NCBI RefSeq assembly: GCF_000246985.2
Contig: NC_022084.1
Coordinates: 243,994-307,993, forward strand
Source: Thermococcus litoralis DSM 5473
GTDB lineage: Archaea; Methanobacteriota_B; Thermococci; Thermococcales; Thermococcaceae
DNA length: 64,000 nucleotides
Direction of reading: 5' to 3'
Shown: positions 40,402 through 49,610 of the stretch, piece after piece
How positions within the stretch are numbered: position 1 is the first letter of the stretch
How the letters are laid out: the number at the start of each line of letters is the position of its first letter
Made by a program: the position numbers and the translations under genes
Notes under the pieces: generated by a model
Databases searched by the model: none
What the model saw: the letters and a program-made list of their open reading frames with translations, nothing else
Told to the model about the DNA's origin: nothing

Positions 40402-41719
40402 AAGAAGGGTTTCGATTGCACTGCTTGTATTGATGGCAGCTTTTTTGATGGCCGATCAGAACCTTCTTCCTCCAAACTATCAGCAGATAATGGCAGAATT
40501 TGGTATAAGCGAGACTCAAATGGGCCTTGTTTCGACTATTTTTGTTGCAACGAGTGCATTGATCACTATCTTATGGGGCATGCTCTCTGATATAAAAAGC
40601 AGAAAGAAGCTTCTCGTGGTAGGGGTTCTCCTTGGAGAAATCCCATGCTTCCTAACGGCTTACGTTACCAGCTACTGGCAGCTCTTGGCAATGCGCTTTC
40701 TTACGGGGATAGGTATAGGCTCGATAATTCCCATAGGTTACTCTCTAATAGCAGACATGTTTGAGGAGGAAAAGAGGGGAAGAGGATACTCCTATATAGA
40801 AACTGCCTTTGGTTTTGGGACGCTCTTCGGAATGATAATAGCAGGTTTAATAGTGAGCTGGAGGACTCCATTTATAATCGCCGCGGTTCCAAACTTTATC
40901 CTCGCACCGCTCTTCTACTTCGTAGCAGAGGAACCCAAAAGAGGGGAGGGAGAAAAGGAGCTCAGAGAAGTGCTGGAGAGGGGCTATGAATACACTTACC
41001 GGTTGAATAAGGAAGCACTCAAAAAGTCCCTCAAGACCAAGACAAACATCCTAATTTTCCTTCAGGGCATAATAGGGACAGTACCGTGGGGAGTCATAAT
41101 GTACTGGCTTATCTCTTTCTTCATTGTAACGAGGAGCATGGAGAAAAGCACCGCTACGTTTGTCCTCCTCATAGTTGGCATCTCAAGCGTCATAGGAAGT
41201 CTGTTAGGCGGGTTTGTGGGGGATTACTTTGAGGCAAGGCAGAAGGGCGGAAGGGCTGTAATTACCGGTTTGGCAATTTTCATTGGAATGATAGCTGCTA
41301 TAGGCCTTATCATTTACCCCCTTCCGAGCAAATTAACTTCAATTCACTGGATGGGTTTAACCCTCTACTCCCTCGCCTTTATTCAGTTTGTTTCCTATGC
41401 AGGACCAAACGTTAGGGCGATAGTGTCTCAAGTTAATCTTCCAGAAGACAGAGGCACTGTGTTTGGCCTTTTTAATATCTTGGACAACGTTGGGAAAGCA
41501 ACTGGACCTTTGTTTGGTGGATTTTTGATAGAAACTCTTAGGAGCATGGGCTACTCAGATGCACTAGCGTATGAGTATACACTTCTAATTGGGGCACTAT
41601 TTTGGATACCCTGTGCGTTAGTATGGCTCTGGATAAGAAAAAGCTATCCCGAGGACAGAGAAGCAGTAAAGGAAATACTAAAGAAGAGGGCAGAGGAGCT
41701 CGTAAAAGGGACGTCATAG
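40388..41719 (+). CDS. Major facilitator superfamily transporter, probably sugar uptake
   Basis: A 443-residue MFS protein with about twelve membrane helices. The loop 2-3 motif reads W-G-M-L-S-D-I-K-S-R-K-K, and the loop after helix four R-F-L-T-G-I-G-I-G-S-I-I-P has the substrate-family pattern of spinster/sugar carriers. It begins inside the last codons of galA (14-base overlap, GGGGTGAAA site), so it belongs to the galK-galA operon and may carry galactosides or galactose. Thermococcales often use ABC importers for oligosaccharides, which makes an MFS here notable. Confidence 0.85.
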   Translation: MGNLRRRVSIALLVLMAAFLMADQNLLPPNYQQIMAEFGISETQMGLVSTIFVATSALITILWGMLSDIKSRKKLLVVGVLLGEIPCFLTAYVTSYWQLLAMRFLTGIGIGSIIPIGYSLIADMFEEEKRGRGYSYIETAFGFGTLFGMIIAGLIVSWRTPFIIAAVPNFILAPLFYFVAEEPKRGEGEKELREVLERGYEYTYRLNKEALKKSLKTKTNILIFLQGIIGTVPWGVIMYWLISFFIVTRSMEKSTATFVLLIVGISSVIGSLLGGFVGDYFEARQKGGRAVITGLAIFIGMIAAIGLIIYPLPSKLTSIHWMGLTLYSLAFIQFVSYAGPNVRAIVSQVNLPEDRGTVFGLFNILDNVGKATGPLFGGFLIETLRSMGYSDALAYEYTLLIGALFWIPCALVWLWIRKSYPEDREAVKEILKKRAEELVKGTS

Positions 41720-42970
41720 CTCCGGAAGCCCATACTTTGCCAGCAGTTCGTCTTTTATTTTCTTTTCCCTTGCAATCTCTCCATATACGTAACCGCTCTT
41801 TCTCGGTCTCCTCTCAAAGGTCGTGTAGTCCACCTCGACCAGCCCAAAGCGTGGTCTAAAACCCTCAGCCCACTCATAATTGTCCATAAAAGACCAATAG
41901 AAGTAGCCTCTCAAGTCAAAACCATCGTTTAAGGCTTTGTGAACGTACTGGAGGTGCTGAATGATAAATTCTATCCTCCACTCATCCTCTAAGGTAGCTA
42001 TCCCGTTTTCCGTGATGTACATTGGCTTTCCGTAGCGTGAAACCTTTGCTATAGCTTCGTATATGCCCTTTGGATAGACACTCCAACCCATATCTGTTTT
42101 TCTCTCGCTTAAGTCTGCAAGCTTAGCATCGAAGAAAAACTTTAGCGGATTCCAGCTATGCCTTACCTCGCTGGCTGTATAGTAGTTTATTCCTATGAAG
42201 TCCACATCGCTTTCTGGAGTTTTGTAAGTTCCAAAAGCTCCTTTATATTTTCCGCTCCATATTGCATCAAGAAAGTTCCAGTTAAAGAGGTTATCTGCCT
42301 TTTGAGCAGCCTTTATGTCTTTCTCTCTGTTGCTTGCAGGGAGCATTATGGGGATGTTTTTAACTATTCCTACATCAAAGTTACCATGGAGGATATCATA
42401 TGCCATTGCATGGGCCTTAAGGAGGTTTGCAGCAACTTTGAAGGCCTTAAAGGGGCTCTTGACGAAGGGCGGCCAGTATGCCGTGAGGTAACCCATCATG
42501 ACATAAACCATCGGCTCGTTGAATGTAGCTACAAGCTTGACTCCCTTGAGGAGCTCTGCGGCTTTATCAACGTACTTCTCCCAGTATTTGAGATTCTCTT
42601 CCTTCAAAAAGCCTCCCTTCCGCATAAACCACAGGGGTGACGTGAAGTGATGCAGGGTAACGTTTGGTGTGATCCCCTTCTCAAGCAGGAGCTCAATGAT
42701 CTCCCGGTAGCGGTTGAAGGCATCCTCGTTGAACTTCCCCTCTTCCGGGAAGAGACGGCTCCACTCTATCGAAAAGCGGTAGGCGTTGTAGCCGAGCTGG
42801 GCCATTAGCTCTATATCCTCCCTGTAAAGCCCCCAGTGGTTGCAGGCTTTACCGGATTTATAGGGAAGCTTGCCTATCTCCTCATAATACCACCAGTCGT
42901 TCCACCTATTATCGCCTTCAACCTGGTGAGCGGCAGTAGAAGTCCCAAACAAAAACTTCTCCGGGAACAT
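41714..42970 (-). CDS. GH1 beta-glycosidase (beta-galactosidase/glucosidase)
   Basis: A 418-residue family 1 glycosidase. The acid/base motif T-F-N-E-P and nucleophile motif Y-I-T-E-N-G are both intact, and F-L-F-G-T-S-T-A-A-H-Q-V-E-G opens the barrel. At about 420 residues it is shorter than CelB (about 470) and resembles the compact Pyrococcus horikoshii enzyme active on alkyl glycosides. The start is ATG 42970 with GGTG 10 bases upstream. It has no signal peptide. It is convergent with the transporter and divergent from galT, completing a galactoside cluster. Confidence 0.9.
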   Translation of the reverse strand: MFPEKFLFGTSTAAHQVEGDNRWNDWWYYEEIGKLPYKSGKACNHWGLYREDIELMAQLGYNAYRFSIEWSRLFPEEGKFNEDAFNRYREIIELLLEKGITPNVTLHHFTSPLWFMRKGGFLKEENLKYWEKYVDKAAELLKGVKLVATFNEPMVYVMMGYLTAYWPPFVKSPFKAFKVAANLLKAHAMAYDILHGNFDVGIVKNIPIMLPASNREKDIKAAQKADNLFNWNFLDAIWSGKYKGAFGTYKTPESDVDFIGINYYTASEVRHSWNPLKFFFDAKLADLSERKTDMGWSVYPKGIYEAIAKVSRYGKPMYITENGIATLEDEWRIEFIIQHLQYVHKALNDGFDLRGYFYWSFMDNYEWAEGFRPRFGLVEVDYTTFERRPRKSGYVYGEIAREKKIKDELLAKYGLPEL

Positions 42971-43063
42971 TGGACAGCACCGAACATTTAAATGCACTTA
43001 AGTATAAATCTTTTATCATGACTCCAAATATTAAGCCGAACCTAAATTATCGGTGGTGATCAA

Positions 43064-44044
43064 ATGAGAGAGCTGAGGTTTAACCCTTTAACCGGGCAGT
43101 GGATAATGGTTTCCGCCGTTAGGAGGAACCGCCCTTGGAGGCCTAGAGACTTTTGTCCTTTCTGTCCTGGAAGTGAAGAGACGGGTTACGGCTGGGAGGT
43201 TCTTCTTTTACCGAATAGATTCCCCATGCTGTCTTTTGATGCTCCAAAGCCGGAGCAGGAGGAATTTTACACAAAAGCTAGAGCCATCGGGCAGTGCAGT
43301 GTTATAGTAGAAACCCCCGAACACGAACTGAGGGATCTCGACGAGCTTCCGAAGGAGCAGATGATAAAAGTCGTAGAGCTGTGGAAAGAGGCAACTGCCA
43401 AGCTCATGGAAAACCCCAGAGTGGCTTATCTCGCAATCTTTCGCAACAAAGGGGAAGAGATAGGGGTTAGCCTAACTCACCCTCACGGTCAGCTCTATGC
43501 GTTTCCCTTTATCCCGCTCAAGGCTAGATTGAAAATCGAAAACTCAAGGAACTACTACCACCGTTTTGGAGAATGTCTATTTTGTAGAATACTTGAAGAA
43601 GAGGCTAAAGGAGAGAGAGCTATCTATGAAAACGAAAGCTTCATTGCGTTCATGCCCTTCTTCGCCAGCTGGCCTTTTGAAATCCATGTGTATCCAAAGA
43701 GGCATGTTCAGTATTTAACTCAGCTTAACAGCAAAGAGACGAGAGATTTAGCCGATGTGCTTCAAGTTGTTACTGGAAGCCTAAATGAAGTCTTAGAGAG
43801 AGACATGCCCTACACGATGATGATCTTCCAGGCACCGTTTAAAGGGAAATACCCCTTCTACCACCTGCACATCGAGTTCTACCCAATCCTAAGGGACAAC
43901 GGAAAGGTCAAATATACTGCCGGTATTGAATTGGGCACATGGGAATTCACTTATGATGGAGTTCCAGAAGAGAACGCGAGAAAGCTCAGAGAAGCCTGCA
44001 AAAGAGTTGTAAAAAGGCTAAACGCAGAGGGCAGGTGTTTTTAG
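43064..44044 (+). CDS. galT: Galactose-1-phosphate uridylyltransferase
   Basis: A 326-residue HIT-superfamily enzyme that exchanges UDP between UDP-glucose and galactose 1-phosphate. The nucleophile motif is T-H-P-H-G-Q near residue 142. Zinc-site Cys pairs F-C-P-F-C and L-F-C-R-I-L and the second-domain H-L-H-I-E-F are seen. GGTGGTGAT precedes the ATG. It is divergent from the GH1 gene across a 93-base shared promoter region. No galE epimerase is in the window. It overlaps the convergent EndoQ gene by four bases. Confidence 0.95.
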   Translation: MRELRFNPLTGQWIMVSAVRRNRPWRPRDFCPFCPGSEETGYGWEVLLLPNRFPMLSFDAPKPEQEEFYTKARAIGQCSVIVETPEHELRDLDELPKEQMIKVVELWKEATAKLMENPRVAYLAIFRNKGEEIGVSLTHPHGQLYAFPFIPLKARLKIENSRNYYHRFGECLFCRILEEEAKGERAIYENESFIAFMPFFASWPFEIHVYPKRHVQYLTQLNSKETRDLADVLQVVTGSLNEVLERDMPYTMMIFQAPFKGKYPFYHLHIEFYPILRDNGKVKYTAGIELGTWEFTYDGVPEENARKLREACKRVVKRLNAEGRCF

Positions 44045-46500
44045 GCTTTCTTCAAGAAGCTCAAAATCGAGCTCTGTTTTGGTTTGTAGTAGACATCTTC
44101 ATGTTTTATTTCTATACCCTCAATATCTTCAAGCTTAGCTTTCTTTACCTCTTCCGGAAGCTTAATTTCTCCGTATTTGCCTCCTCCACCGGGAATTACG
44201 ATAAGCTTTTCATTCCTGAACGCCCAGATTGCCTTGGTTATTTCTTCTCCAATCAGCTTGGCTATACTTTTTATCGGAACATCGACCAAAACGGCAATTT
44301 CACTGCCGAACTCCCTAAGCAGCCTTTCCCATACACTTTTGACGGCTTTGGTTTCAACACCTTTGTTGAGAACCATGGCTATTATCTCCGCAAGGGGAGC
44401 CAAATGGAGGTAAGGAGGTCTGTCCTTTGGCTTTTCGTTTGTATCGGCAAGCTCAAGAATCCTATCATGAACTCCCTTCTTTATAATTCCCCCGCAAAGC
44501 TCACATCTCCAGTTTAATCTCTTCGCGTCTTCGAGCCTGTATTTGGTGTAGCACTTTGAGCAGGCTGTTAGGTGATACTTGCCCAACCTTGGATCAAGTC
44601 CGGCGTTGAGGATTATCTTCCTCCCTCCCCGCTTTAAGATAGCCTTTCTAACCTCATCAAACGTCGCATCCTCAATCTCAAAGCGGTTAAACTCCCTACC
44701 AAGTCTATGGGGCATTGGAGAATGAGCGTCGGAGTTGCTTAAATAGGTAAGCTTGTGATGAGCCTTTATCCTGTCGGCCATATAAGAATCGGCAGAAAGG
44801 CCGAGCTCAAGGAAGTGAACCTTAGCGTCGCCATATGCCTCTTTAAGGCTGTTGTACTCCTTGTAGAGAGCTGTCCAAGGTGTGAAGCAATTGTGAAGTG
44901 TTCCAGATTCAGTTACATAACTTGAATCTTCTTCAACTTCGAGGTTGTACACGATACCATCATATGGTTCCTTTTCAATTCTGATAATTGGCAAGTAGAA
45001 GTAGACTCCATCAAACCACCCATATCTAATGTCCCCTTTTGGGAGTTTGGTTATTCCTCTTTTCTTCAGCATGTTTTCAATTTCATCGTTAAATGTACTT
45101 ATCCTTGCTTGCCATCTGTCATGAGTAGTTTTGGCATTTCTTTTACCAATTTTAGCACTTTTGACTTTGTGTCTGCTAAAAGTTGAAATAAAGCCATTCC
45201 TCATCGCTATAATGTTCATTTGGTTCATCAGGATCCTTGAGGTAGTTACTCCACCATCCCCTTTCCACCATCCCACAAATATCTCAAATTGTTTTTCTGG
45301 TGGGAGATATAGAAATTCATGCGGCAGTTGCTTGTTCCATGCCCTCTTTTCTTTGCCTTTAATGTAAAACATTTCTCCAAAGAAATTTCTCAGAACTCTG
45401 CTGTAAACTTTTAATTCGTATCCTTTTCCTCGCTTGTCATTTCTAATACTCGGCTTGACTCCGAAGATTTCCTTTAGCAATGTAGTTATATCGTCTATAA
45501 CATCAGTTTCCTCTTCACTCAATGAGAAGGTTATCCCATCCCTAAAGCAACTACCTTCGGCCAAGAAGTACCCTACTAATCTGCAAAATTCTTTTGAGAC
45601 TTCTATTTCTTCGGGGGTGTCCTTTTTCCACTTGTTTGAGGCAACACTATCTATAAATTCCTTAAGGGAAATTCTTTTGATATCCCTAATCTCTTTCAAA
45701 ACAGGGAAAAGGACAACGTCACCGATTTTTAGATCCTTTGCCATAACCCATTCGGGTTTATAAGTTGAATAATATCTTTTGCAGTTCCTTCCCCTCTTCT
45801 TCATTGAAAACTGCCTCTTACATGTGGGTTTGCATATCCCTCGGACTCCGTGGCATGCAGGACTTGTTTTGATTGCATAAATTGGGTGCTCGGGCGTTAC
45901 GATTATCGGCTCTGGAATGTATCTAACTTTAATTTTCAAAATGTTGCCAGTATGTTTCCTTTTATAGACCCTCGCTATCCGTCTAAATCTTCCATTATGG
46001 GTTAGCACTTCATCTCCCTCTTTGACATCGCTGATTTTTGTGATGCCCTTCCTTAAGATCAAGAGTGTATCGGGAGGTACACAATGCGCGGGACCTATCA
46101 AAACGTCAAGCTCATTTGCTAAATCCGCTATTTCAGCGGGACTTAAATTTGCATGCGGTCTTCCTTCGGTTTCAATATCCTTTGAGTAGGGGTTGAGCCT
46201 TTCACGCATCTCTCTTACCGCGTCAATAGAGGGAAAAATCAGGAGATGATGAACTCTTCTGTTATCCTCAACTTCAGCCGTAAGGAGAAACCTCGCACCT
46301 TTTATTTCATAACTTCCCTCATCAACTTTTTGAGCAGCTTTTAAAAGCTCCTTCTCCCATTGAGGATTTAGAATATCTCCAGTGCCCACAATTCCGAGAC
46401 CCTTGAGCTTTGCGTTTTCTGCTAAAATAGGGAAGGTCATTAACTTTGAGACCGCCTTGGAGTAGCGGGAGTGGATGTGCAGATCAGCATCAGTTATCAT
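44041..46500 (-). CDS. endoQ: Endonuclease Q (PHP-domain DNA repair nuclease), intein-interrupted
   Basis: An 819-residue precursor that splices to a 421-residue EndoQ, the archaeal enzyme that nicks DNA 5' of deaminated bases. PHP metal motifs are D-L-H-I-H-S (H7, H9), G-T-G-D, I-G-P-A-H (H139), and S-N-S-D-A-H-S after the intein. Zinc Cys pairs are C-S-K-C-Y and C-E-L-C-G. The C-terminal Q-S-S-I-L-S-F-L (809-816) fits a PIP box, in keeping with the known EndoQ-PCNA interaction. The 398-residue intein splits the protein directly after His139. GAGGTGC precedes the ATG. Confidence 0.9.
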   Translation of the reverse strand: MITDADLHIHSRYSKAVSKLMTFPILAENAKLKGLGIVGTGDILNPQWEKELLKAAQKVDEGSYEIKGARFLLTAEVEDNRRVHHLLIFPSIDAVREMRERLNPYSKDIETEGRPHANLSPAEIADLANELDVLIGPAHCVPPDTLLILRKGITKISDVKEGDEVLTHNGRFRRIARVYKRKHTGNILKIKVRYIPEPIIVTPEHPIYAIKTSPACHGVRGICKPTCKRQFSMKKRGRNCKRYYSTYKPEWVMAKDLKIGDVVLFPVLKEIRDIKRISLKEFIDSVASNKWKKDTPEEIEVSKEFCRLVGYFLAEGSCFRDGITFSLSEEETDVIDDITTLLKEIFGVKPSIRNDKRGKGYELKVYSRVLRNFFGEMFYIKGKEKRAWNKQLPHEFLYLPPEKQFEIFVGWWKGDGGVTTSRILMNQMNIIAMRNGFISTFSRHKVKSAKIGKRNAKTTHDRWQARISTFNDEIENMLKKRGITKLPKGDIRYGWFDGVYFYLPIIRIEKEPYDGIVYNLEVEEDSSYVTESGTLHNCFTPWTALYKEYNSLKEAYGDAKVHFLELGLSADSYMADRIKAHHKLTYLSNSDAHSPMPHRLGREFNRFEIEDATFDEVRKAILKRGGRKIILNAGLDPRLGKYHLTACSKCYTKYRLEDAKRLNWRCELCGGIIKKGVHDRILELADTNEKPKDRPPYLHLAPLAEIIAMVLNKGVETKAVKSVWERLLREFGSEIAVLVDVPIKSIAKLIGEEITKAIWAFRNEKLIVIPGGGGKYGEIKLPEEVKKAKLEDIEGIEIKHEDVYYKPKQSSILSFLKKA
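44890..46083 (-). mobile_element. Intein with LAGLIDADG homing endonuclease in EndoQ
   Basis: Residues 140-537 of the precursor. Splicing residues are Cys140 first, His536-Asn537 last, and Cys538 as the +1 extein nucleophile. Block A is C-V-P-P-D-T-L-L-I; block B is V-T-P-E-H. A four-Cys segment (C216, C223, C227, C240) lies between block B and the endonuclease and could bind zinc. The two DOD motifs are L-V-G-Y-F-L-A-E-G (308-316) and F-V-G-W-W-K-G-D-G-G (408-417), so the endonuclease looks intact. Block F is Y-D-G-I-V-Y-N-L-E-V. Confidence 0.93.
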
Positions 46501-46527
46501 AAAAGCACCTCAAAAGAAAAGGAAAAA

Positions 46528-47313
46528 TCAAAGGTAGCCTCTATCTTCTTCCTCATGGCCTGGTTGTGGAAGTTGCTGCTCAAACATTGCCCTCTGCATT
46601 TCTTGGACCTTTCTAAGGATCTCTTCAGTTTCTTTTGCCCTCTCATCGAGAGCACTCATGTCTATATCTAAATTGAGAACCTGTGCAACGACGCTTAGAA
46701 CTGCTTTGGCAGCTTTCGCATCCACTATGTAACCAAGGCTTTCTCCAAGGAAGCATGCTCCCCTCATTCCCCTGAGCTTTCCTATGCCCAAGAGCAAACC
46801 TGCTGCTCCAACTATTGCTCCTCCTTCGTCTTCCCTAAACACAACGGGTAGGTGTTTGTATTTCTCCTTTGTTTCCAAATCGGTGAAAGAGGCTAAAACC
46901 CTTGGCTCCCCTTCAAGCTCTGGAACTTGATAACCGCCCATGGTAATTATCTCCCTCGTTCCAAACTGCTCTACAAAGTCGAGCATCTTTCCAACAACTT
47001 CAAAGTGTCCATAGCTGTCGGTTGGAGGTACTTGAGTGTCTCCTGTGATTATTATCAAATCTCTGTGCTCATCATCGGGACTCTTCCAGTAATAGAACTC
47101 GTTTCTCATCAAATCCACTGTCGAATCTTTTTTCACTATGACTTGATGCATGAAGTGAGGAGAGTAAAGCTCAGCGAATTTCTTTGCCTTAAGTTCTTGA
47201 ATTAAATGCTCTGCAGCCAGCTTACCAACTAAACCAATTCCCGGGAGACCTTCAATAAAGACCGGGTCGTATATGTCGGGCTTTTCATAAACAACTATCA
47301 TCGTTTCCTTCAT
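46528..47313 (-). CDS. PAC2-family proteasome assembly chaperone homologue
   Basis: A 261-residue PAC2/PbaB-like protein. [16 protein letters not shown] near residue 20 and the ring-forming fold are typical. The C-terminus is acidic and ends R-G-Y-L, with Tyr next to last, close to the HbYX tail by which PbaB-type proteins dock on the 20S proteasome, although the preceding residue is Gly. The ATG overlaps the nop10 stop as ATGA, so it is translated as the last gene of the aIF2-alpha operon. Confidence 0.87.
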   Translation of the reverse strand: MKETMIVVYEKPDIYDPVFIEGLPGIGLVGKLAAEHLIQELKAKKFAELYSPHFMHQVIVKKDSTVDLMRNEFYYWKSPDDEHRDLIIITGDTQVPPTDSYGHFEVVGKMLDFVEQFGTREIITMGGYQVPELEGEPRVLASFTDLETKEKYKHLPVVFREDEGGAIVGAAGLLLGIGKLRGMRGACFLGESLGYIVDAKAAKAVLSVVAQVLNLDIDMSALDERAKETEEILRKVQEMQRAMFEQQLPQPGHEEEDRGYL

Positions 47314-47489
47314 TTTTTCACACCAATACCAAGTAGTTCCCTCTTAAGTCTCCTCCTATATTCCCCGTACGGATCCTCCGGGGAAAACTTAGGAGGATGA
47401 GCTGATTTAGTTTTTTCTCCACAAACCGGACAAATATCCTTTAGTGTGTATCTGCCACATTTTGGACATTTTTTAATTCTGAACCTCAT
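47310..47489 (-). CDS. nop10: H/ACA RNP protein Nop10
   Basis: A 59-residue protein. It begins [15 protein letters not shown], has a second Cys pair C-P-V-C-G, forming a zinc ribbon, and continues with the hallmark [17 protein letters not shown] linker helix that binds Cbf5. It is a core part of the RNA-guided pseudouridylation complex. Both ends overlap neighbours as ATGA (with aIF2-alpha before and PAC2 after), the conserved archaeal order. Confidence 0.95.
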   Translation of the reverse strand: MRFRIKKCPKCGRYTLKDICPVCGEKTKSAHPPKFSPEDPYGEYRRRLKRELLGIGVKK

Positions 47490-48313
47490 GCCTCTCTCCT
47501 CTTTATCTTCCTTATCTTCTTTTCCTTCCTTATGAGAGAGGCCTCCCCACCGGCTTGTTTTATGACCTGAAGTATCTCCGAGGCTATCTTCTCTAGCACT
47601 TCTTCGGCTTTATAGTAGTCCGGAGCGGTGATATCTATCCTGTACCTCGGTGCACCGAGATAACTAAACTTAACCTCTATTCCCTGCTCTTCATTCGCCC
47701 TGTCTCTGGCTCTTATAAGGGCTTCTTTTATGATTTCAATACCGTTAGGAGTCGGCACACTTATTTCAAACTCCGCATCTATTGTGACGGTTGGAATTTC
47801 AACGTAGTTCTTTATTATCTCCTCAAGAACCGGTAACCACTCATCTGGAATAAGACCTTTAAGACCTTCAATGCCATTTTGAGCGGCGTCTTCAAATGCC
47901 GCATAAACCTCTCCGTATTCTTCCTCAAGCGGCACCCAAACCTCTCTCCAAGCTGTCTCAAAGTCCTTGCCGAGTTTTTCAGCCGCCATCTTTAAGAGGT
48001 TCTCTGCTTTTTGAGCCCTCTTGAACTCCTGAAGCTTTGCCTTCCTCTCCTGTTGCTTGACCCTTTTGAGGCTTAAATCTATATGACCCTTACTTGGATC
48101 AACGCGTATAACCTTTGCCACAATCTTCTGGCCTTCTTTAAGGTAATCCCTAATGTTTCTCACAAAAGTCGGAGCAACTTCGCTTATGTGCATGAAACCT
48201 TCCTTTCCGGGATACTCGTCAAGTGTCAAGAACGCACCGTAATGGTGGATGCTCTTAACGGTAGCCACAACAAACTCTCCTTCCTCAGGAAATTCTCTAG
48301 CTCTCCTCGGCAT
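47486..48313 (-). CDS. eif2a: Translation initiation factor aIF2 subunit alpha
   Basis: A 275-residue aIF2-alpha. An N-terminal S1 OB-fold ([17 protein letters not shown]), central helical domain and C-terminal alpha/beta domain that binds the gamma subunit are in normal order. With beta and gamma it delivers initiator Met-tRNA. The start ATG 48313 (M-P-R-R-A-R) follows GGTGA; the ATG three codons earlier overlaps that site. The length equals the Pyrococcus protein. Confidence 0.96.
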   Translation of the reverse strand: MPRRAREFPEEGEFVVATVKSIHHYGAFLTLDEYPGKEGFMHISEVAPTFVRNIRDYLKEGQKIVAKVIRVDPSKGHIDLSLKRVKQQERKAKLQEFKRAQKAENLLKMAAEKLGKDFETAWREVWVPLEEEYGEVYAAFEDAAQNGIEGLKGLIPDEWLPVLEEIIKNYVEIPTVTIDAEFEISVPTPNGIEIIKEALIRARDRANEEQGIEVKFSYLGAPRYRIDITAPDYYKAEEVLEKIASEILQVIKQAGGEASLIRKEKKIRKIKRREA

Positions 48314-48392
48314 TTTCACCATCTCCCAAAATTTTACCTAATAAAGGTAGTTGTATGAGGTTTTTTAAGGTTTTGGAGAAAAATAAGAGAGA

Positions 48393-48590
48393 TCATTCAA
48401 GAACTTCGAGAATCTTTGCCTTTATGATCCCCTTTCCACCAGCTGGTTCGACGAGAGTTGAACCGCAAACTAAACAGCGCACTTTCGTGGCTGGGTGGCT
48501 GAAAACTATTTGCTCGTTTCCACAGTCAATGCACTTAACTCTGAGGAACCTTGATCTTGGCATTGGAATGAGGTTCTTGGGCATTGCCAT
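48393..48590 (-). CDS. rps27e: Ribosomal protein S27e
   Basis: A 65-residue eS27 with one zinc ribbon: C-I-D-C-G and C-L-V-C-G, flanked by R-F-L-R-V-K and V-E-P-A-G-G-K. It starts 11 bases after the L44e stop with GAGGTGAGAAAAG before the ATG. It is part of the L44e-S27e-aIF2-alpha-nop10-PAC2 operon. Confidence 0.96.
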   Translation of the reverse strand: MAMPKNLIPMPRSRFLRVKCIDCGNEQIVFSHPATKVRCLVCGSTLVEPAGGKGIIKAKILEVLE

Positions 48591-48601
48591 CTTTTCTCAC
48601 C

Positions 48602-48880
48602 TCACACAAGTTCAAACTTCTTTACTCTAAATCCTTCGCCTCTTGTGTGTGCCTTTCCGCACTCTGTGCACCTAAACCTAAGGTCAAGCTTCTTTACTGG
48701 CTTTTCCCTTCCACTTGGGTTTGGCCTTGGGAAACCTTTGTAACCCTTAAGGATTCTCCTGAATCTTCTTTGGCCTGCGCTAAGCTCACTCCTAGGTCTC
48801 TTCTTCACTCTTTCTACCTTGTGAACTGTGTGCTTCTTACAAAACGGGCAGTATGTCCTTATCTGCTTTGGGTATTTCAT
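48602..48880 (-). CDS. rpl44e: Ribosomal protein L44e
   Basis: A 92-residue eL42/L44e with a zinc ribbon formed by C-P-F-C and C-T-E-C-G, and the conserved [12 protein letters not shown] segment near the ribosomal E site. GGAGGTGG precedes the ATG. It is the first gene of the translation operon; its leader is GC-rich and can fold (see 48908-48957). Confidence 0.96.
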   Translation of the reverse strand: MKYPKQIRTYCPFCKKHTVHKVERVKKRPRSELSAGQRRFRRILKGYKGFPRPNPSGREKPVKKLDLRFRCTECGKAHTRGEGFRVKKFELV

Positions 48881-48907
48881 CTTTCCACCTCCCTAACACG
48901 CCCGGTA

Positions 48908-48957
48908 GGTTCCTTTACGGACACCCCCGAGCATGAACCCATGACAGTCCGAGAACC
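48908..48957 (-). ncRNA. Structured leader upstream of L44e
   Basis: A GC-rich island in an AT-rich gap. On the minus strand GGTTC pairs with GAACC (48953-48957 with 48908-48912), CGGAC with GTCCG (48947-48951 with 48918-48922), and an inner CATG-GGTT-CATG hairpin caps it. A TATA-like T-T-T-T-A-A-A-G lies near 48972-48978, so the fold would sit at or close to the mRNA 5' end. It could be an autoregulatory leader for the ribosomal-protein operon, or a processed small RNA; no C/D boxes are seen. Confidence 0.45.
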
Positions 48958-49043
48958 CCTAACATAGAACCCTTTAAAACGTTTTTGGAAGCTCAGAAAA
49001 ATTTTTAAATACAAAATGTTACTAAAAATCGGGGTGAGGGGCA

Positions 49044-49610
49044 ATGACGCTGGAAGAGCTCCTTCATGAGATTAAAGGGCTGGAGGAAAAAGAACTCGAG
49101 AGCTACAAAAAACTCCTTAAAAAGCTCAAAGATCCAGAATATGCGGATCTGAGAAACTTTCTCCTAAAGCTGACCATAGACGAAACACTGCACAAGCACA
49201 TCTCCGAAGCTCTGGAAAAGGCTTATCGGGAAGTTGAAGAGCTTGTGAGAGAGTACACACCAGAGGAAGAAGTAGAACTGGGAACAGCAGTCCTCTTCCC
49301 GGGAGTGCCAACAATAATTCTTCCAAGGGAAGTAAACGCTATTGGCACTAAAATCCCCACAGATGAAATTTTAGAGGAGTATTTCGGAGAATTCCCAGGG
49401 GAGCCCATAGTACCAGCGGAGCTCATGGAAGAGATTAAAGAGAAGTTAAGGGAATACATAAAGAACAAGGAAGCCCTCATAATGAACTATGAGAAACTTT
49501 CGGAGAAGGCCAAGCACCCAGTGCTAAAGGGAATCGCAAAGGACATCAAAAACAACAAAGAACAGCACAAAAAGATGCTTGAAAAGCTCCTAGAGCACTA
49601 CAAAAGCTGA
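49044..49610 (+). CDS. Ferritin-like helical protein with a mid-sequence insertion
   Basis: A 188-residue helical protein. The first helix (E-E-L-L-H-E-I-K-G-L-E-E-K-E-L-E-S-Y) and second (L-T-I-D-E-T-L-H-K-H) carry Glu/His spacing seen in ferritin-like proteins. A roughly 50-residue Pro/Gly-containing insertion follows (P-G-V-P-T-I-I-L-P, F-P-G-E-P-I-V-P), then two more helices ending N-K-E-Q-H-K-K-M. Function is unknown. GGGGTGAGGGG precedes the ATG, and a TATA-like T-T-T-T-T-A-A-A-T-A lies near 49002. Confidence 0.58.
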   Translation: MTLEELLHEIKGLEEKELESYKKLLKKLKDPEYADLRNFLLKLTIDETLHKHISEALEKAYREVEELVREYTPEEEVELGTAVLFPGVPTIILPREVNAIGTKIPTDEILEEYFGEFPGEPIVPAELMEEIKEKLREYIKNKEALIMNYEKLSEKAKHPVLKGIAKDIKNNKEQHKKMLEKLLEHYKS

